This document shows positions 33,530-44,879 of a stretch of 64,000 bases of DNA, piece by piece. Numbering within the stretch: position 1 is the stretch's first letter; each line of letters starts with the position of its first letter. This stretch comes from Trebouxia sp. TZW2008 (lineage: Eukaryota; Chlorophyta; Trebouxiophyceae; Trebouxiales; Trebouxiaceae): assembly GCA_002118135.1 (NCBI GenBank), contig BDIU01000366.1, positions 62,001-126,000 of the forward strand, given 5' to 3'. The notes beneath the pieces are model-generated. The model made no database searches, had not been told where the DNA came from, and saw only the letters and a list, made by a program, of their open reading frames with translations. The position numbers were made by a program, and so were the translations under genes.

Positions 33530-36272
33530 CTGAAGCAGAGTTTTATGAAATTGTGAAAACAAGATTGGCACCGTAGTGGCACTTTTCTGACGACAGGTTC
33601 TGACCAGTCCTGCCGTTAACTCAGAATGGGAAATGCACCTGAAGTCTGTTTGTGGAACAGTCTATGACGCCCTCGAGGGTCGTAGGCGTGCAGCAGTTCT
33701 CTTCGACATCCAGTAACCTCGAGTTGAATATAGCACCTGTGTGGAGAAAAAAAGCGTTTTCAGTGGCGATTTTGCTTTGAAAGGCGGATTTGCGATCTGG
33801 CTGACACGCGACAAGCATGAGGGACCGGGTTACGGAGCAAGCGCTGATCTCACCTTTGGTTGCAAAGTCGTGACATACTGGCGGCAATGCATAGCAACGC
33901 CATGCAAGGTGCCTCAAGGTCAGGTTCCAGGCAGTGAAGAGGTGGAAACGATGATACCTGTTGAGTGGACCCGTCAAATGACCACAACCAACATTGCACA
34001 GCTCACGCTAGTGAGGCAGACGAAACGGCGGAAAATCCACAGCAAAGTTCAGAATGCAAGCAAAGTGGTGGTTGTTCTCTGACCGATCCTGCGCGATGCT
34101 GCAACTTTGCCATTTGCACGATGCCTTCAATGAGCAAACACCTGCTGCCGTGGCCAGTGTTGTTGATATGTTGCCAGAAGCATTCGTCCAGACACTGTCG
34201 TGGACAACTGATGATTTAGAAGCTTAGCATTGCATGCATGGTGCAATAATTCACATGGACATGAAAAGCGTGTCACATGAAAGTCATGCAATGCAATTTG
34301 CTGAGGCTGGCTGCAAAATATGACTCACAAGCGAAGCTGACGGGCAGAGCTTACGCAGTTAAGTAAATTTATGGTTTCATTTGTGCAGACTGAGTAAAAT
34401 TTGCAATCTCCTGCTGCGGCAACGGAAGTGTACTCAAAAGCTGAAGCACCAAGGCGGCTACACCAAGTTATTGCATTTCATCCACTATTTCACAATGTGT
34501 GCTAAACAGACCCAGCTAGGTACATACTGGAGCTTTCAAATATGTCCAACCAGTTTGGTCCTGTGGTGACTTAGACCATTTGTATTGGACAGGAGGGAAG
34601 AGGGCTCCCTGTACATGGTGGTCTGCCAAGTGTCTCTGGGTTTGCCCGTAGCCTTTGTACCTGGTAACTGCCCACACATACACTGAAAAGGGAGTCTGTC
34701 CCGTGACCTGCGTGCTGTGTGCTCCAGCCGTCTAAGCAATCAAGTGTGCTCAACTGGTCAACAGTGAACAGGGTTTCAAGAGCAAGTGAACAGCTTCATG
34801 CGAACAGTGCTTAGAAGCATTACGGGCTCTCAGCTGACAAACGTCACAGGCAGTTCAGAGGCCCAACTACATCTCCAACATATCATGCATTGCAATTTGG
34901 CATGATCATGGATCCCTGATTGGTCTCTGACAACCACAGAGGGCCATGCATCGTCAACATTAACATTCGTTTGGGATACCCTCATGCATGCAGACACTGT
35001 TGGTGCACTCACCGTTTGCTTGATGGAGGTCCAATATTTGCTGATCAGCATCCAGTTGTTGATAGCTCCAAACCTGAGCATAGTCATTGGCCTTGCTGAC
35101 AGGCCACAACCAGTAAAAATACAAGGAGGCTGAATTGGAAAAGGCCTCACAGATGGGGGGAGAATGAACAAAAAGGTTTGATGATGAGTGGTTCATGCAA
35201 GCCCCTGGACCATAGGCCAAGTCCTTCAACCTGGCCCCTTCATGGCAAATTGCAATGCAAGGGCCAAATATCCTCTACGCCCATTTCTTCACATCACGCA
35301 ACCACTCATAGATTTCATCTGGCCAGAAGCCATTCCGCCCGAGAGTTTCACACGCCATAGAAGATGGTTTGCAAGCCTTCCATGCGCTTGCTTGAACAGC
35401 ATTGAAGTTTTTGCTCTGATGCTGGAGGCGAGAGGTCACCTGGTTGCCAACATGTGATGGTCGCAATATTTGCTGAAGCCGCTCTGGACCTTGAGAGGTG
35501 CCAGGCACAAAGAGGCCAGTTGAACTGTACTTGTGAAGCCTGTCTGCCAGACTGGTCTTCTGGCAATGCTAAAAAGAAAACCTTGGCTGTAGCTCATGTG
35601 TTCAAGCCAAAAGTGGGCAATAGGGAAGGCAGCAGCAACCACAGGACAAGGCAGACTTGTCAAGATTCTGTACCTTGTACCTCAACACTCAGCAGCGGCA
35701 AGCCACCAAGTTTTTTGACCTTGTAGGGGGAGGTTTTACAGGACAGCTTCAGTGATCAGATCTGCAGCGTAACAAGGTGGCCTCAAGCAGCGCTTGCAAC
35801 AAATCAGGCTGGCAACACGCTTTCTTTGCACCATAATAGTCGTTGGGCACTGACTGACCCGAACAAACATCTTCACAAACGCAACTACGAAGCAGGCGTG
35901 AAGCGCAGGTGGCAAAACAGCAAGCATCAACCCTCGTTGCTGTGACGCGGCCAGCCTGATCAAACTTGGTCAAGCAACAAGGCAACAGCGCTTCGCCAGT
36001 AAAACACGGACAAGCAAATCAAGGGTACATGTGCGCTGGTAAGCCTGGCAAAAGCGGTGTTCTCGCAAAACCTTAATAGGCACGCGAGAGATCCTGACAG
36101 CAAAGCTGTAGAGCCTCTGTGTTGAGGGTCAGACACGGTGTTGACGCAACAGCGGGCTGTTGTACTTCGCAGCTCGCTGGAGCCTCACTTCAGGTCGCCT
36201 GGGTGCAGTCTAAGGGCAAGCGATTTGCTCGCAATCTAAAGGAAGCGTAACCTGCTGAATGCAACCGTCACC
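33530..36272. other. Gene-poor region with retroelement remnant
   Basis: Should include the missing 5' exon of the zinc-ribbon gene. A minus-strand stretch at about 35012-35140 (YFYWLWPVSKANDYAQVWSY onward) ends in a good donor (AAACG/GTGAGT), and another at 35275-35345 (RNGFWPDEIYEWLRDVKKWA, then stop) also looks protein-like, but neither could be tied to a family. The retroelement fragment is listed separately. Confidence 0.4.
34497..34745 (-). mobile_element. Non-LTR retrotransposon fragment: end of reverse transcriptase ORF and 3' tail
   Basis: The minus-strand frame 34739-34536 reads HTARRSRDRLPFQCMCGQLP, then GTKATGKPRDTWQTTMYR. This fits the conserved C-terminus of LINE-type reverse transcriptases (DRLP-x-Q-x-x-x-G-x-LPG-x-x-x-x-G-x-PR-x-x-W). 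The tail that follows (GGACCAAACTGGTTGGACAT to GGGTCTGTTTAGCACAC) is shared with 29068-29150 and, in its last part, with 5043-5110. The 5' part of the element is absent. Confidence 0.7.
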
Positions 36273-36473
36273 ATGGAAGATCAGGACATTGAGATTCCCC
36301 CAGCCTTCAAAGAGAAGGTAATGGAGGACATTCTCCGGGTCGGTAGTTTGTCTGACAAGCTCCCATTGCATTTGCAGGCAGACATATACCGGCAGGGGTT
36401 TTGGGAACCAGCTGAGCTGGCGCAACGATATCATGATAGTCAAGACTATCAAGAACAATGGGGATGGCATTGA
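36273..36473 (+). CDS. Possible small protein, 66 residues
   Basis: An ATG in a strong context (CACCATGG) opens a 66-codon frame starting MEDQDIEIPPAFKEKVMEDI. It is acidic and amphipathic and contains an internal donor-like GTAATG and an acceptor-like TTTGCAG, so it may instead be a first exon. No family recognised; the evidence is only composition and start context. Confidence 0.3.
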   Translation: MEDQDIEIPPAFKEKVMEDILRVGSLSDKLPLHLQADIYRQGFWEPAELAQRYHDSQDYQEQWGWH

Positions 36474-37439
36474 GGCTTGAAGCTACCATAATTGCATGAA
36501 TTGTGACATTCCTCTGAAGACCTAGAAGCTTGCAGCGTTGTGTCACCTCGGGGTTGGTATACATGTGCTTCACCCTTAGTGTGCCAAGTGTATTACAGGT
36601 GCGATGTATGCGCAATGCCTTGCCACCCTGAGAATGGTCAATATTTATATTTGTCAAGTCATGTCCTACACCCCAGCTACAAGCATGTAAACTACATTCA
36701 CAGTAAATCAAATACAGTACAAAATGTGATATCTTGCAACGTCAGAACGAGTCGTCATGGAAGTCGCCAGCACATCAATCTCCAAACAACTTGACCGGCC
36801 TGTCCATTCCTTCCCGCATGATCATCATGATAATGATTATAGTTGCCATCATGGATACGTTTGCAGAAGAGGCCTTCTGACCTACTCAGGACATACAGAA
36901 CCAGGCAACTGCTTCATAGTAATTATGTCCTGTTGTGCCCCATCCTGTCACTAACTAGGCTACATGCTATATACAAATGCATGGCAAGTTCAAATTGGTT
37001 GATGCCATGCAATTGTGCCTGGATCATGGCTATCAGCTTACAGCCTGAGGTTCCATCAGAGGTGAGATGCGTAGGTCACAAAGTAGCTTAGTTGCGTGTA
37101 TCACAAAAGGCATAGCACGCCAGCACCTTAGACAAGGCAAGGCTGTTCGGCTCATATCAAGCTCAACTGTATCCAGCCTTAAAGCTCAAATTTCAGTTTC
37201 CTCTCAGACAATCGCTGACCCCAAGGACATGGTTCTAGGCCGTTCAGCACGTTGCAGCTGCCAGGCTGCACACCATTGACACCTGCCCCTTTGCAGCAGG
37301 TTGCAAGGCTGGTTGATACCAGGCCCCTAGTCACAACCCAAGTCTGTGAAGCCTTTCTCTTTATGGCAGAGTCAAAGTCACAGATCAATCTTGCCAGCCT
37401 GCCTCTTGATGCCAGACTATAAGTCAAACACCCAGTGAC
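36474..37439. other. Region without recognised gene
   Basis: Nothing convincing in any frame; short hydrophobic stretch MIIMIMIIVAIMDTF at about 36818 is isolated. It lies downstream of the terminal array of the ABCG gene. Confidence 0.4.
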
Positions 37440-38190
37440 TCAAGCCTTGCACTATCAGCGCTGTCACTGCTCCTGGTGCTGCTTGAATGCCAGAGCAAGC
37501 CAGCACAGCCCAAGACGCTGAATAACAAATTGATCTCGTCAGCGCTGTCATCGCTGCTGATGCTGTGTGACGGCAAAGACAACCCAGCACAGCCCCCATT
37601 GATTTCAGAATATTGGCGCTGTAATTACTTCTGATGCTTCTTGCAGGCTAGGGCAAGCCAGCAAAGCCTGGACAAGCCCAGGCACAAGATCATCTCATAG
37701 GCTGTTGATAGCCCTCACTGTCCTTGCTTCTGATGCTTCTGGAAGGCTGAGGTAAGCCAGCACAGCCCACACAAGCCAAGGAACAAGATGATCTTTCTGA
37801 CTAAGACAAGCCAGCGCTGTCATCGCCTTTGTTGTTTGCTGAAGGCTCAGACAAGCCAACACAGCCCAAACCATACAAAGGACAAGATGACCTCATGATC
37901 TTTCAGAACTTCAGCGCTGTCATTGCTTCTGATGCTTCTTGAAGGCTAATGTGAGCCATCACAGCCCATGGAAGCCAAGTCACAGGGTAGCTTAGAATGC
38001 TACAAGACGCCACCGCTGTCACTGCTTCTGATCCTTGTTGAATGCTAGGGAAAGCCAGCACTGTGCAAAGAAGCCAAAGCATGATATGGTCTTTGTGGCT
38101 GGCAAAATCTGCCGTTGTCGCCGCTGTCATCGCTTCTGATGCTTCTTGAAAGCTAAGGCAAGCCAGCACAGCACAAAGAAGCCGATGAAG
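37440..38190 (-). repeat. Eight-copy array of the ABCG terminal exon edge
   Basis: The end of the last ABCG exon, encoding VLCWLALAFKKHQKR and the stop, recurs about every 95-100 bp at about 38121, 38012, 37913, 37813, 37716, 37617, 37541 and 37449 on the minus-strand reading. The plus-strand signature is GCGCTGTCATCGCTTCTGATG followed by AAGCCAGCACAGC. Copies degrade with distance from the gene. All beyond the first are downstream of the stop and so lie in the 3' untranslated region or beyond. Confidence 0.9.
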
Positions 38191-41100
38191 AAGATGATCT
38201 CGTAGGCAATGAACTCCCAAGCAGTATAGCCATCCAAGCCATAGTACTCCAACACATCTTGCCCAAACAGCTCCACCTGTAGTGAGCAATTGACACACAG
38301 GTTTGAGTGCCCGGTCAGACATCATCAAGTCGCATATGAAGGCAAACACTGATTTAGTGTGCAGCAGCAAGGCAGCAATTTGCAAAACGCGCGCAAATGT
38401 CAATTTCTTAGGTGCTGAAGCAGATGGGAAGCAAGCAATTCAAAAGGGCATCACAACAGACAAACAGCAAGATGTATGTTGTGATTGTAGCCGCGATGCA
38501 ATGTAGTGTGGCCAGGCTTTTGAGATGACTGGTGTCCTTGACCTTAGTATGTCACTCGTTCATGCTGATGTTGAAACTGGTTGATCACAAGGTCGCCCCA
38601 AGCATAGTGCAGGCAGTCAAGATACACTGCCCAGATCACATTCTGGCTATCATGTATCTTGCTTGTACAATCTATGCACAGTGCCTGTATTATATTTAGT
38701 GCTTACATACAGATACCGAAACTTGAGAATCATAAAACTGCCTCGAGCAAAACAACAGAAAGCACTTACATGCTGGTGATGCAACTGATTGAGCGTGGGA
38801 GCACTCTAAGCATAGCGCAGGAAGTCAAGATACACTGCCGAGATCACGTTTGGACCCTGATGCCCGTCGCTTTTTGATCTATGTGCAAGAAGCTCTAGTG
38901 CACAACCCCGTTTACATTTTGGTGTTGGAACTGCTTGATCACAAGAGGGCAGAACTGTGAATTTGCTGTGGTCCAGGAACCACTTACATGCTGGTCTTGG
39001 AACTGATTAATCATCAGAGCTCCCCAAGCATAGCGTAGAAAGTCAAGGTATGCTGCCCAAATCCAGTACTCGGGGATCTTGTCCCATGTGATCAGGAAGC
39101 CGGAGAAGAAGAGAAGGGTGGTGACGTAAGCTGGCAGGGCGGCATTTGCTGTATCCATGTTTGGTGAAATGGCAGCAACAAGGTAGGCCAAAACTGCATG
39201 GCAGCAACATGGCAGTCAGCTGACGTTCAGCATTTTGAACTGCATGGCAGCTATGCAGCAGGCAGCTGCTCTTGATTTTGGATTGTCTTATCAGCACAGC
39301 TTCCAGACTATTGAGGGCTATCTGCTTGACAGCTTTAAGGCCCTTCCTTGTTCTGTATTAGTAGCAAGGCTTGTTCTGCACTAGTTGACCAATGGCAGAT
39401 CTGTTGAGCAGAATACACACAAGTTGCAGTCGTCTAGCGCATTGCTGCAACAGGAAACGCAAACGTCCACATCATATTTTGTTACTGAGCTGGTGGAACA
39501 ATGGGCAATGATGGCAAGCAAAAGTGACAAGCAGATACAGCCAGACAAAGCTTGGCTGGGTCAGATTGGCTTGCTTGCTTGTTCCACAGTCAAATGCGCA
39601 ACAGCATATGGTCAGTGTCAAAGTGCAAAGCTTGGCTATAACTCATTCAACAGCAGAACACAGACAAAGCAATTGCTACAGTAGCGCTGTGCATGCAGAG
39701 TGGTTGATTGCCAACTGGCATCAACGAACTCGACTTGTAATGCGTGAAGCACTGAGCGCTCACATACAAGCTCAGTGACCTCACAGAGTGTAGCGAGTGA
39801 AGGCATGAAGGCTTGCCTACGCCCAAAAGCTGAGTGACAACAAGTCAATGCATTCAGACATGAATGCTCACCCACACCAACAAGTTGAGTCACCAGGAAC
39901 ACGATCCAGACTGGGAAGAAGCTGCCCTGAAGCTTGACAAGGTAGTACACCACCAGGCTGAATGCCACACTGCTGATAACTGCCAACACTACCTCCTCCA
40001 TTACCTTGAAGGTAAGGTATGTAATTACACGGTACAGACCGTCACTCTGCTCACGCACAAAGACTGGCCGCTCCAACACAATGGCCTGCAGTTCAAGGCA
40101 GCCTCTGTCTTTGCATGTAAGATGTGATCGAAAATGAAGATCTCTGTCTCTCATTGACATTGAACCCAGTCAGCTTGCTTGCATTGTGATGCAGTGCTGT
40201 CCAAAAGCATTGTATGCATATCAATCATTGCATTGAGTGGATGCATTGTGCATCAGCCTCACGGCATAATTATGTATGCATGACAAGCGTTACATGATTA
40301 GTTGCACATGACTTAATGAACTCATAACAAATGAATTGAGTCGGACATGACTCGCTGGCTTGTAAGCTCCATATGCTGGCAGAATGACCCACAGGAACAG
40401 AGACCTCTGCTTGTAAGTCACCCATTACATCATGGTACTCATACATGACTCGTGGGGTGGGCACAAGCCCCATAGGCTGGGAGGGGGACCCACACAAATC
40501 AAATTCATGTTTGACACTGTATGAGTCTTTCATGACATGATTACTCACACTGACTCAGTGTCCAGGACATTTCATGAGTGTCGTCATTCGTGACTCACCG
40601 GGGTGTACGCACAAGCCCCATAGGCTGGTAGGGTGACCCACAGAAACAGCAGGCCCCCAATGTTAGGCACATCATACGCGTCTGTCTTGTCACCAATCTT
40701 CCAGTACACACTGAAGACGAGGAAGGCGGCCAAAGCCTTTTCACCCAGCCTTGGCCCTGCAAGGAACCATGCACCCCTCACAGACAAGCAAGGCAATCAC
40801 TGCAGACTGGGACCAATTTGTATACATGAAGGTGGAAATGTGCAGTCCCTTGAGACACATGCTCACAAGCCTTCAACAGCACTGCAAGTGTATACATGAA
40901 GCTCCTCAACTTGAGATGATGCTGACTACTGCAGGCTGCACAGTGACTGTTTGATCAGCTTGTCCCCTCCTTATAGGTGTCGTGGTCTGAAACGGCTGCG
41001 GAAAGCTTGCTGACATGCTGCCAAATGTTATTGAAGCAATGACATGTGCATCAAGCAAGTCTGCTGCTTCTTGCAGAAGACAGCAGGTCAGAATACAACA

Positions 41101-44100
41101 AAATGCAATCAGATACTGAACCCCTAACCAGTCATGCACTGAAGACAGCACTCTCACATTGCACGTCTTTGCACATACAGTGACAGATACTGCCACGTTT
41201 GCTGCAGACATTGCAGAACAACACAATGAAAACAAAACCTACCCAGGTAGTCTGCTTGCTTGAAGTTCTGCCTGGTCCTGTACTTGAACATGATAAGCAG
41301 CGCCCACCAGGAAGGAGTGACAGTTGCCTTCTTCGTCTTCAGCTGCTTCATGGCCTCATCAGACACCTGTCACACTCACAATGTGTGAGCCAGTCCTGGC
41401 AAGAGAGTTTGACTCAGTCACACAGTACTGAAATTGGCAGTTTGGTTGGGCCAAAGCAGACAGGCAAACACAACAGCAGGCTATTTGCATGTCACACTTG
41501 AGATGTATCAGCCAGCCTTGGCACTGCATGTACAGCCAGGGTTGCATGATTGAGATTGGGAGTGAGCAGCAGTGAGGCCTTCAGAAAGCAGATAGGCAAG
41601 CGCAGTCGCCAGCTGTTGCCGCTCCTGAGCCGTGCTTGACAGCCCAGGTGTGTTGCTGCAGAAACTTCTGGTCAGCTGCTGTTGCTAACAGTCAAATGAG
41701 GGCAGGGCAGGGCAGAGCAGAGGTTTGAGCCAAGTCTGAAGGAACCTGATGACACTGATCCACATGTCAAGCCTCGGGCAAAGCACGCATACCTTGCTTG
41801 TACACAACGACTCTAGTCAGATACAATCAACAGCGACTCAAACAGGCTTGCCCCACTTGAAATCATTGCCCGGGTTGCTTGTGCAACTGCGAAAAGCCCC
41901 TACCTGACTGTCTTCATTTGCGAGAAACTTCTGCAGCTGCTGGTCATTTTGCTGTTTCAGCTGGGACTGGCTGTAGGCATCAGCAAACTCAGTAGCTCGC
42001 CCTTGCCTGTCTGCCCAAGTTGTGATGTCCACTATCCATTCTGCTGTGGCTTCTGATTCCCTTGCTTGCCTAACCTGCCATATGTAAAGTCAAGGGTGAG
42101 CCATGTGCGACCTGATGAGTCAGACAGGCAAGCAGGCAGGCAGGCAGGCAGGCAGGCGGGCGGGCGGGCAGCCGGGCGGGCGGGCAGGCTGGCAGGGACA
42201 GATGAGCGTACTGTACAATACCTGAAAATGGAGGGACTGAGCAAGATTGTTTTGCAGCATTGCTATTGTTCCCAAACCAGACAATACACTGTACAAGACC
42301 TGAAAATGAGGGGACTGGGCGAAATACTGTTTTGCAGCATCCCCATTATCTCCAAAGTACACAATGTGCCCTCGTTGAAGTATGAGCACCCGGTCAAACA
42401 GCGCAAAGGTGCGAGGGGTGGGTGAATGGATGGTGGCCGCAATGGTGATCCCACTGCTGACCAGCCCCTTCACCACTTCCATGACCTCACTGGCTGTGAA
42501 AGAGTCCAAGCCTGTGAACAGAAACAGACAGCATTGCTGCAGCTGCTGAGTCAAATTGATGCAACACCTCAGATCTGGCTGTGAATATGTTCAAGCATGG
42601 GGCTGAACAGAATGGCTTTGCTGCAGGGCGAGAGAACCTAGGAAAGGGTGGGGGGGGAGGGCTGTCCAAGTGTCCCAGTGCCCAGTCATGGTAGGCTAGA
42701 AGGTAAAAAAAACAGCTCACTCTTGATGATCCCATGCACTGCACCAGATTCAGGGCACATCTTTGTGCACGACAGGTGTCAAGAGTTGCTCCTTTTGTCC
42801 TACTTTGTGATGCTTGTCACTGCTGCACAGCTCAGACTTGATTGCTTGTTTGATGAATGCAAACCATGGGAAAACAATCAATATGAGCAAGGGTGAGCTG
42901 CTTGCCTGAGGTGGGCTCATCCAGGAAGAGCACTTGGGGGTTGGCCACCAGAGCAATGCCCACATTGGTGCGCTTCAACTGCGGCAACAAGGAAAGCTGA
43001 CTTAGCACGGCATGCAACAGGTACAGTGCAATGATCTGTGCTGCTGGGAAGGATAACGGATGCTGCCCTAGGTTACACAATGCCAACATTGAGTAATGAT
43101 GAAGGTGTGCAAGGGGCAAACTTCTAGCATATATCCTTGAAGCTTGCATGGGCATGAGACAGCCTTGCAGCCTATAGATTGCTGCAGTTAGTTCCCAAAG
43201 CTGCATGCAGACCCTGCAGTGCCAGCTTTGAACAATGATATTGTGCATACAGTGTAAACAAGTTGGAAGGGCTCACCTCGCCTCCTGAGACACCTCTATC
43301 TAGGGAACTGCCAATGGTGGTGTTCCTGCAGGCTTGCAGTGCCAGCTGCTCTATCAGCCTACTGACCCTAGCTTTCTTCTCCTGTGGACACATAAAACAC
43401 ACAATCACAACACATGGGCACACAGTCATGGCAAATGAGCATACAGTTTGAGGTGCGGACTGTAACACGCATTGTGCAAATGGCAATCCACAACGGCCTA
43501 TGCACCAGTGATTGTGTTGTGACCGGATGACACAATCACTTGTACAGTTTAGTTGACCAGACTATGTGCATCAGCAAGTGGGAGCAATCAGTCATGTCAA
43601 CAGCAATCAAGCAAGCCTGTATGCATGGCTGCGCAATCTTGCAAGCTTCCACCTTGAGGTGATGGCAAGCTGTTTTCAACAACGACAGCAGCAAAGTTTG
43701 CAGCACTTTCCTGTGAATGATTGCATGTCTTACCCTGAGCGACACATTCCTGGGTGTCTTCAGTTCTGCTGTGTACAGCAGCATCTCATATACTGTCAGA
43801 ACTGGCAGCAACGTATCAAATTGCTCAACATAGCCCGCATACCGCCGCAGAAATGTCTGTGTAGGCTGCTGACCAGCAATCAGAATTTTGCCCTTTGTTT
43901 TGCCAATAGTTTTGCGTTGAGCCAGGATGTCAAGCAAGGTGGACTTGCCAGAGCCACTGCATATCAGTTCAAGCAAGATCAGTATATCGGGCTGCAGGCG
44001 TGGTGGCAATGTCGAAGCATGGAGTGATGGTCTCCAGAGAGCAAGCCTCAGCTGTGCAATGGAATGCATATATCACAGCGACTGGTGACAGCAAATATGA

Positions 44101-44378
44101 CAGCAGTGTTGTGTTGATTGTTTCTTGCCGTTTACTAGAGGTCTGGTGCAGGCCTTGGTAAGGTGAGGTCACCTGGGACCCATGACTGCTGTCATCTGAG
44201 AGGGGTTGAAGAAACCCGACAGCCCGTGCAGAATGGTCAGCCTCTCTTTCTTGTTCTGCTTGTTTCTCACGTCGTACACAAGGTTCTGAAAGGTGATTCG
44301 CATGCCGAGGCTCGAGTCTTGCTGGCCGTCATTCACGTCCACTATTGCGTCCTTGCACACCGACTGTGCTTCTGCCAT
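38127..44378 (-). CDS. ABCG half-size ATP-binding cassette transporter (WBC type)
   Basis: Half-transporter with ATPase domain first and membrane domain second; works as a dimer exporting lipids or other hydrophobic molecules. Eleven exons join in frame to 613 residues: 44173-44378, 43734-43956, 43277-43381, 42906-42978, 42300-42511, 41904-42074, 41243-41366, 40599-40756, 39872-40085, 38988-39193, 38127-38276. Walker A GPSGSGKSTLLDIL is split by intron 1; then Q-loop YVEQFDTLLP, signature GVSGGE (end of exon 3), Walker B QVLFLDEPTSG, H-loop TIHSP. EWIVDITTWADRQGRATEFA is the ABCG linker. The membrane half includes VFVREQSDGLYRVITYLTFK, LFFSGFLITWDKIPEYWIW and a C-terminal LEYYGLDG. Intron 4 has a GC donor (CCTCAG/GCAAGC). 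Four arrays of tandem exon-edge copies are embedded in the gene. Substrate unknown. All catalytic motifs are intact. Confidence 0.93.
38570..39060 (-). repeat. Tandem copies of an ABCG exon end (penultimate exon)
   Basis: The exon end AAYLDFLRYAWGALMINQFQ with its donor (functional at 38988-39060) has decayed copies at about 38890-38940, 38765-38850 and 38570-38640. Shared plus-strand words are AAGCATAG(C/T)G(C/T)AG and AGTCAAG(A/G)TA(C/T)(A/G)CTGCC. They occupy the last intron. Confidence 0.85.
40350..40670 (-). repeat. Three copies of an ABCG exon end
   Basis: The end of exon 8 (FLWVTLPAYGACAYTP plus donor) at 40599-40670 recurs at about 40430-40500 and 40350-40415. Plus-strand words shared are GCACAAGCCCCATAGGCTGG and TGACCCACAG(A/G)AACAG. 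The middle copy keeps a GTGAGTCA... -like flank (GACTCGTGGGGT). Confidence 0.85.
42120..42196. repeat. GCAG/GCGG tetranucleotide microsatellite
   Basis: A run of GCAG, then GCGG units, then mixed units inside ABCG intron 5, next to the exon-edge duplication. Confidence 0.9.
42195..42365 (-). repeat. Duplicated exon end in the ABCG gene
   Basis: The exon 5 end AAKQYFAQSPHFQ plus donor (CATTTTCAG/GTCTTG, 42300) is followed 79 bp on by a copy ending CATTTTCAG/GTATTG (about 42221). Because the edge reads TTTTCAG, the second copy could act as donor or as acceptor. Confidence 0.9.
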
Positions 44379-44879
44379 GCTTTTTTCGCGGTCACAGCCT
44401 CACCACTGTTTGGTTCGGGACTGCCGCAGTGCTCTAACAGCAACAAGGCTTGAACGGGACTGCGTTTCAGACTGACTGCCCTGCCGTACGCCTTTCAATA
44501 TTGTGGTCGCAGCCTTTCGGGTTGGTTGGCGCCGTCGAGACGCACATAAGTCTGCGAACAGCCTTTCCTGCCACTCACCGCCGTCCTATTGGCACTTGAC
44601 GTCAAGAGCTCCTTTACGGATCGCAACGGTTTTGCTGTGCTCTTGCGCTTGACCCCGATGTCCCGTCGAGGGCATAGCAAACGTCAGAGCGAGATTGGCG
44701 AACGCGCGAGTCGTGATCGCTGCCAAGCGCCGTACGGCTCTATTGTTTAGAACGTGCCTCTTCAGAGCCTTTTACGTAACGCACGTGATCGCGATGACTA
44801 ATAACGTCAAGCCCCTGTCGATTGACCGGTTTCTAAGGTCCGCCAAGAGCGCGCCAGCAACAGTGAATAGCGTTGCAGC
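44379..44879. promoter_or_regulatory. Divergent promoter region, ABCG / PWWP genes
   Basis: 501 bp between two opposed start codons, with visibly more CpG than the introns. Contains an ACGTAACGCACGTGATCGCG stretch (about 44774) with a CACGTG E/G-box. Use of that box is inference. Confidence 0.5.

Noticed and set aside
42044..42244. Pro/Ala/Cys-rich peptide on the minus strand
   Set aside because: Translation of the GCAG/GCGG microsatellite in an ABCG intron.
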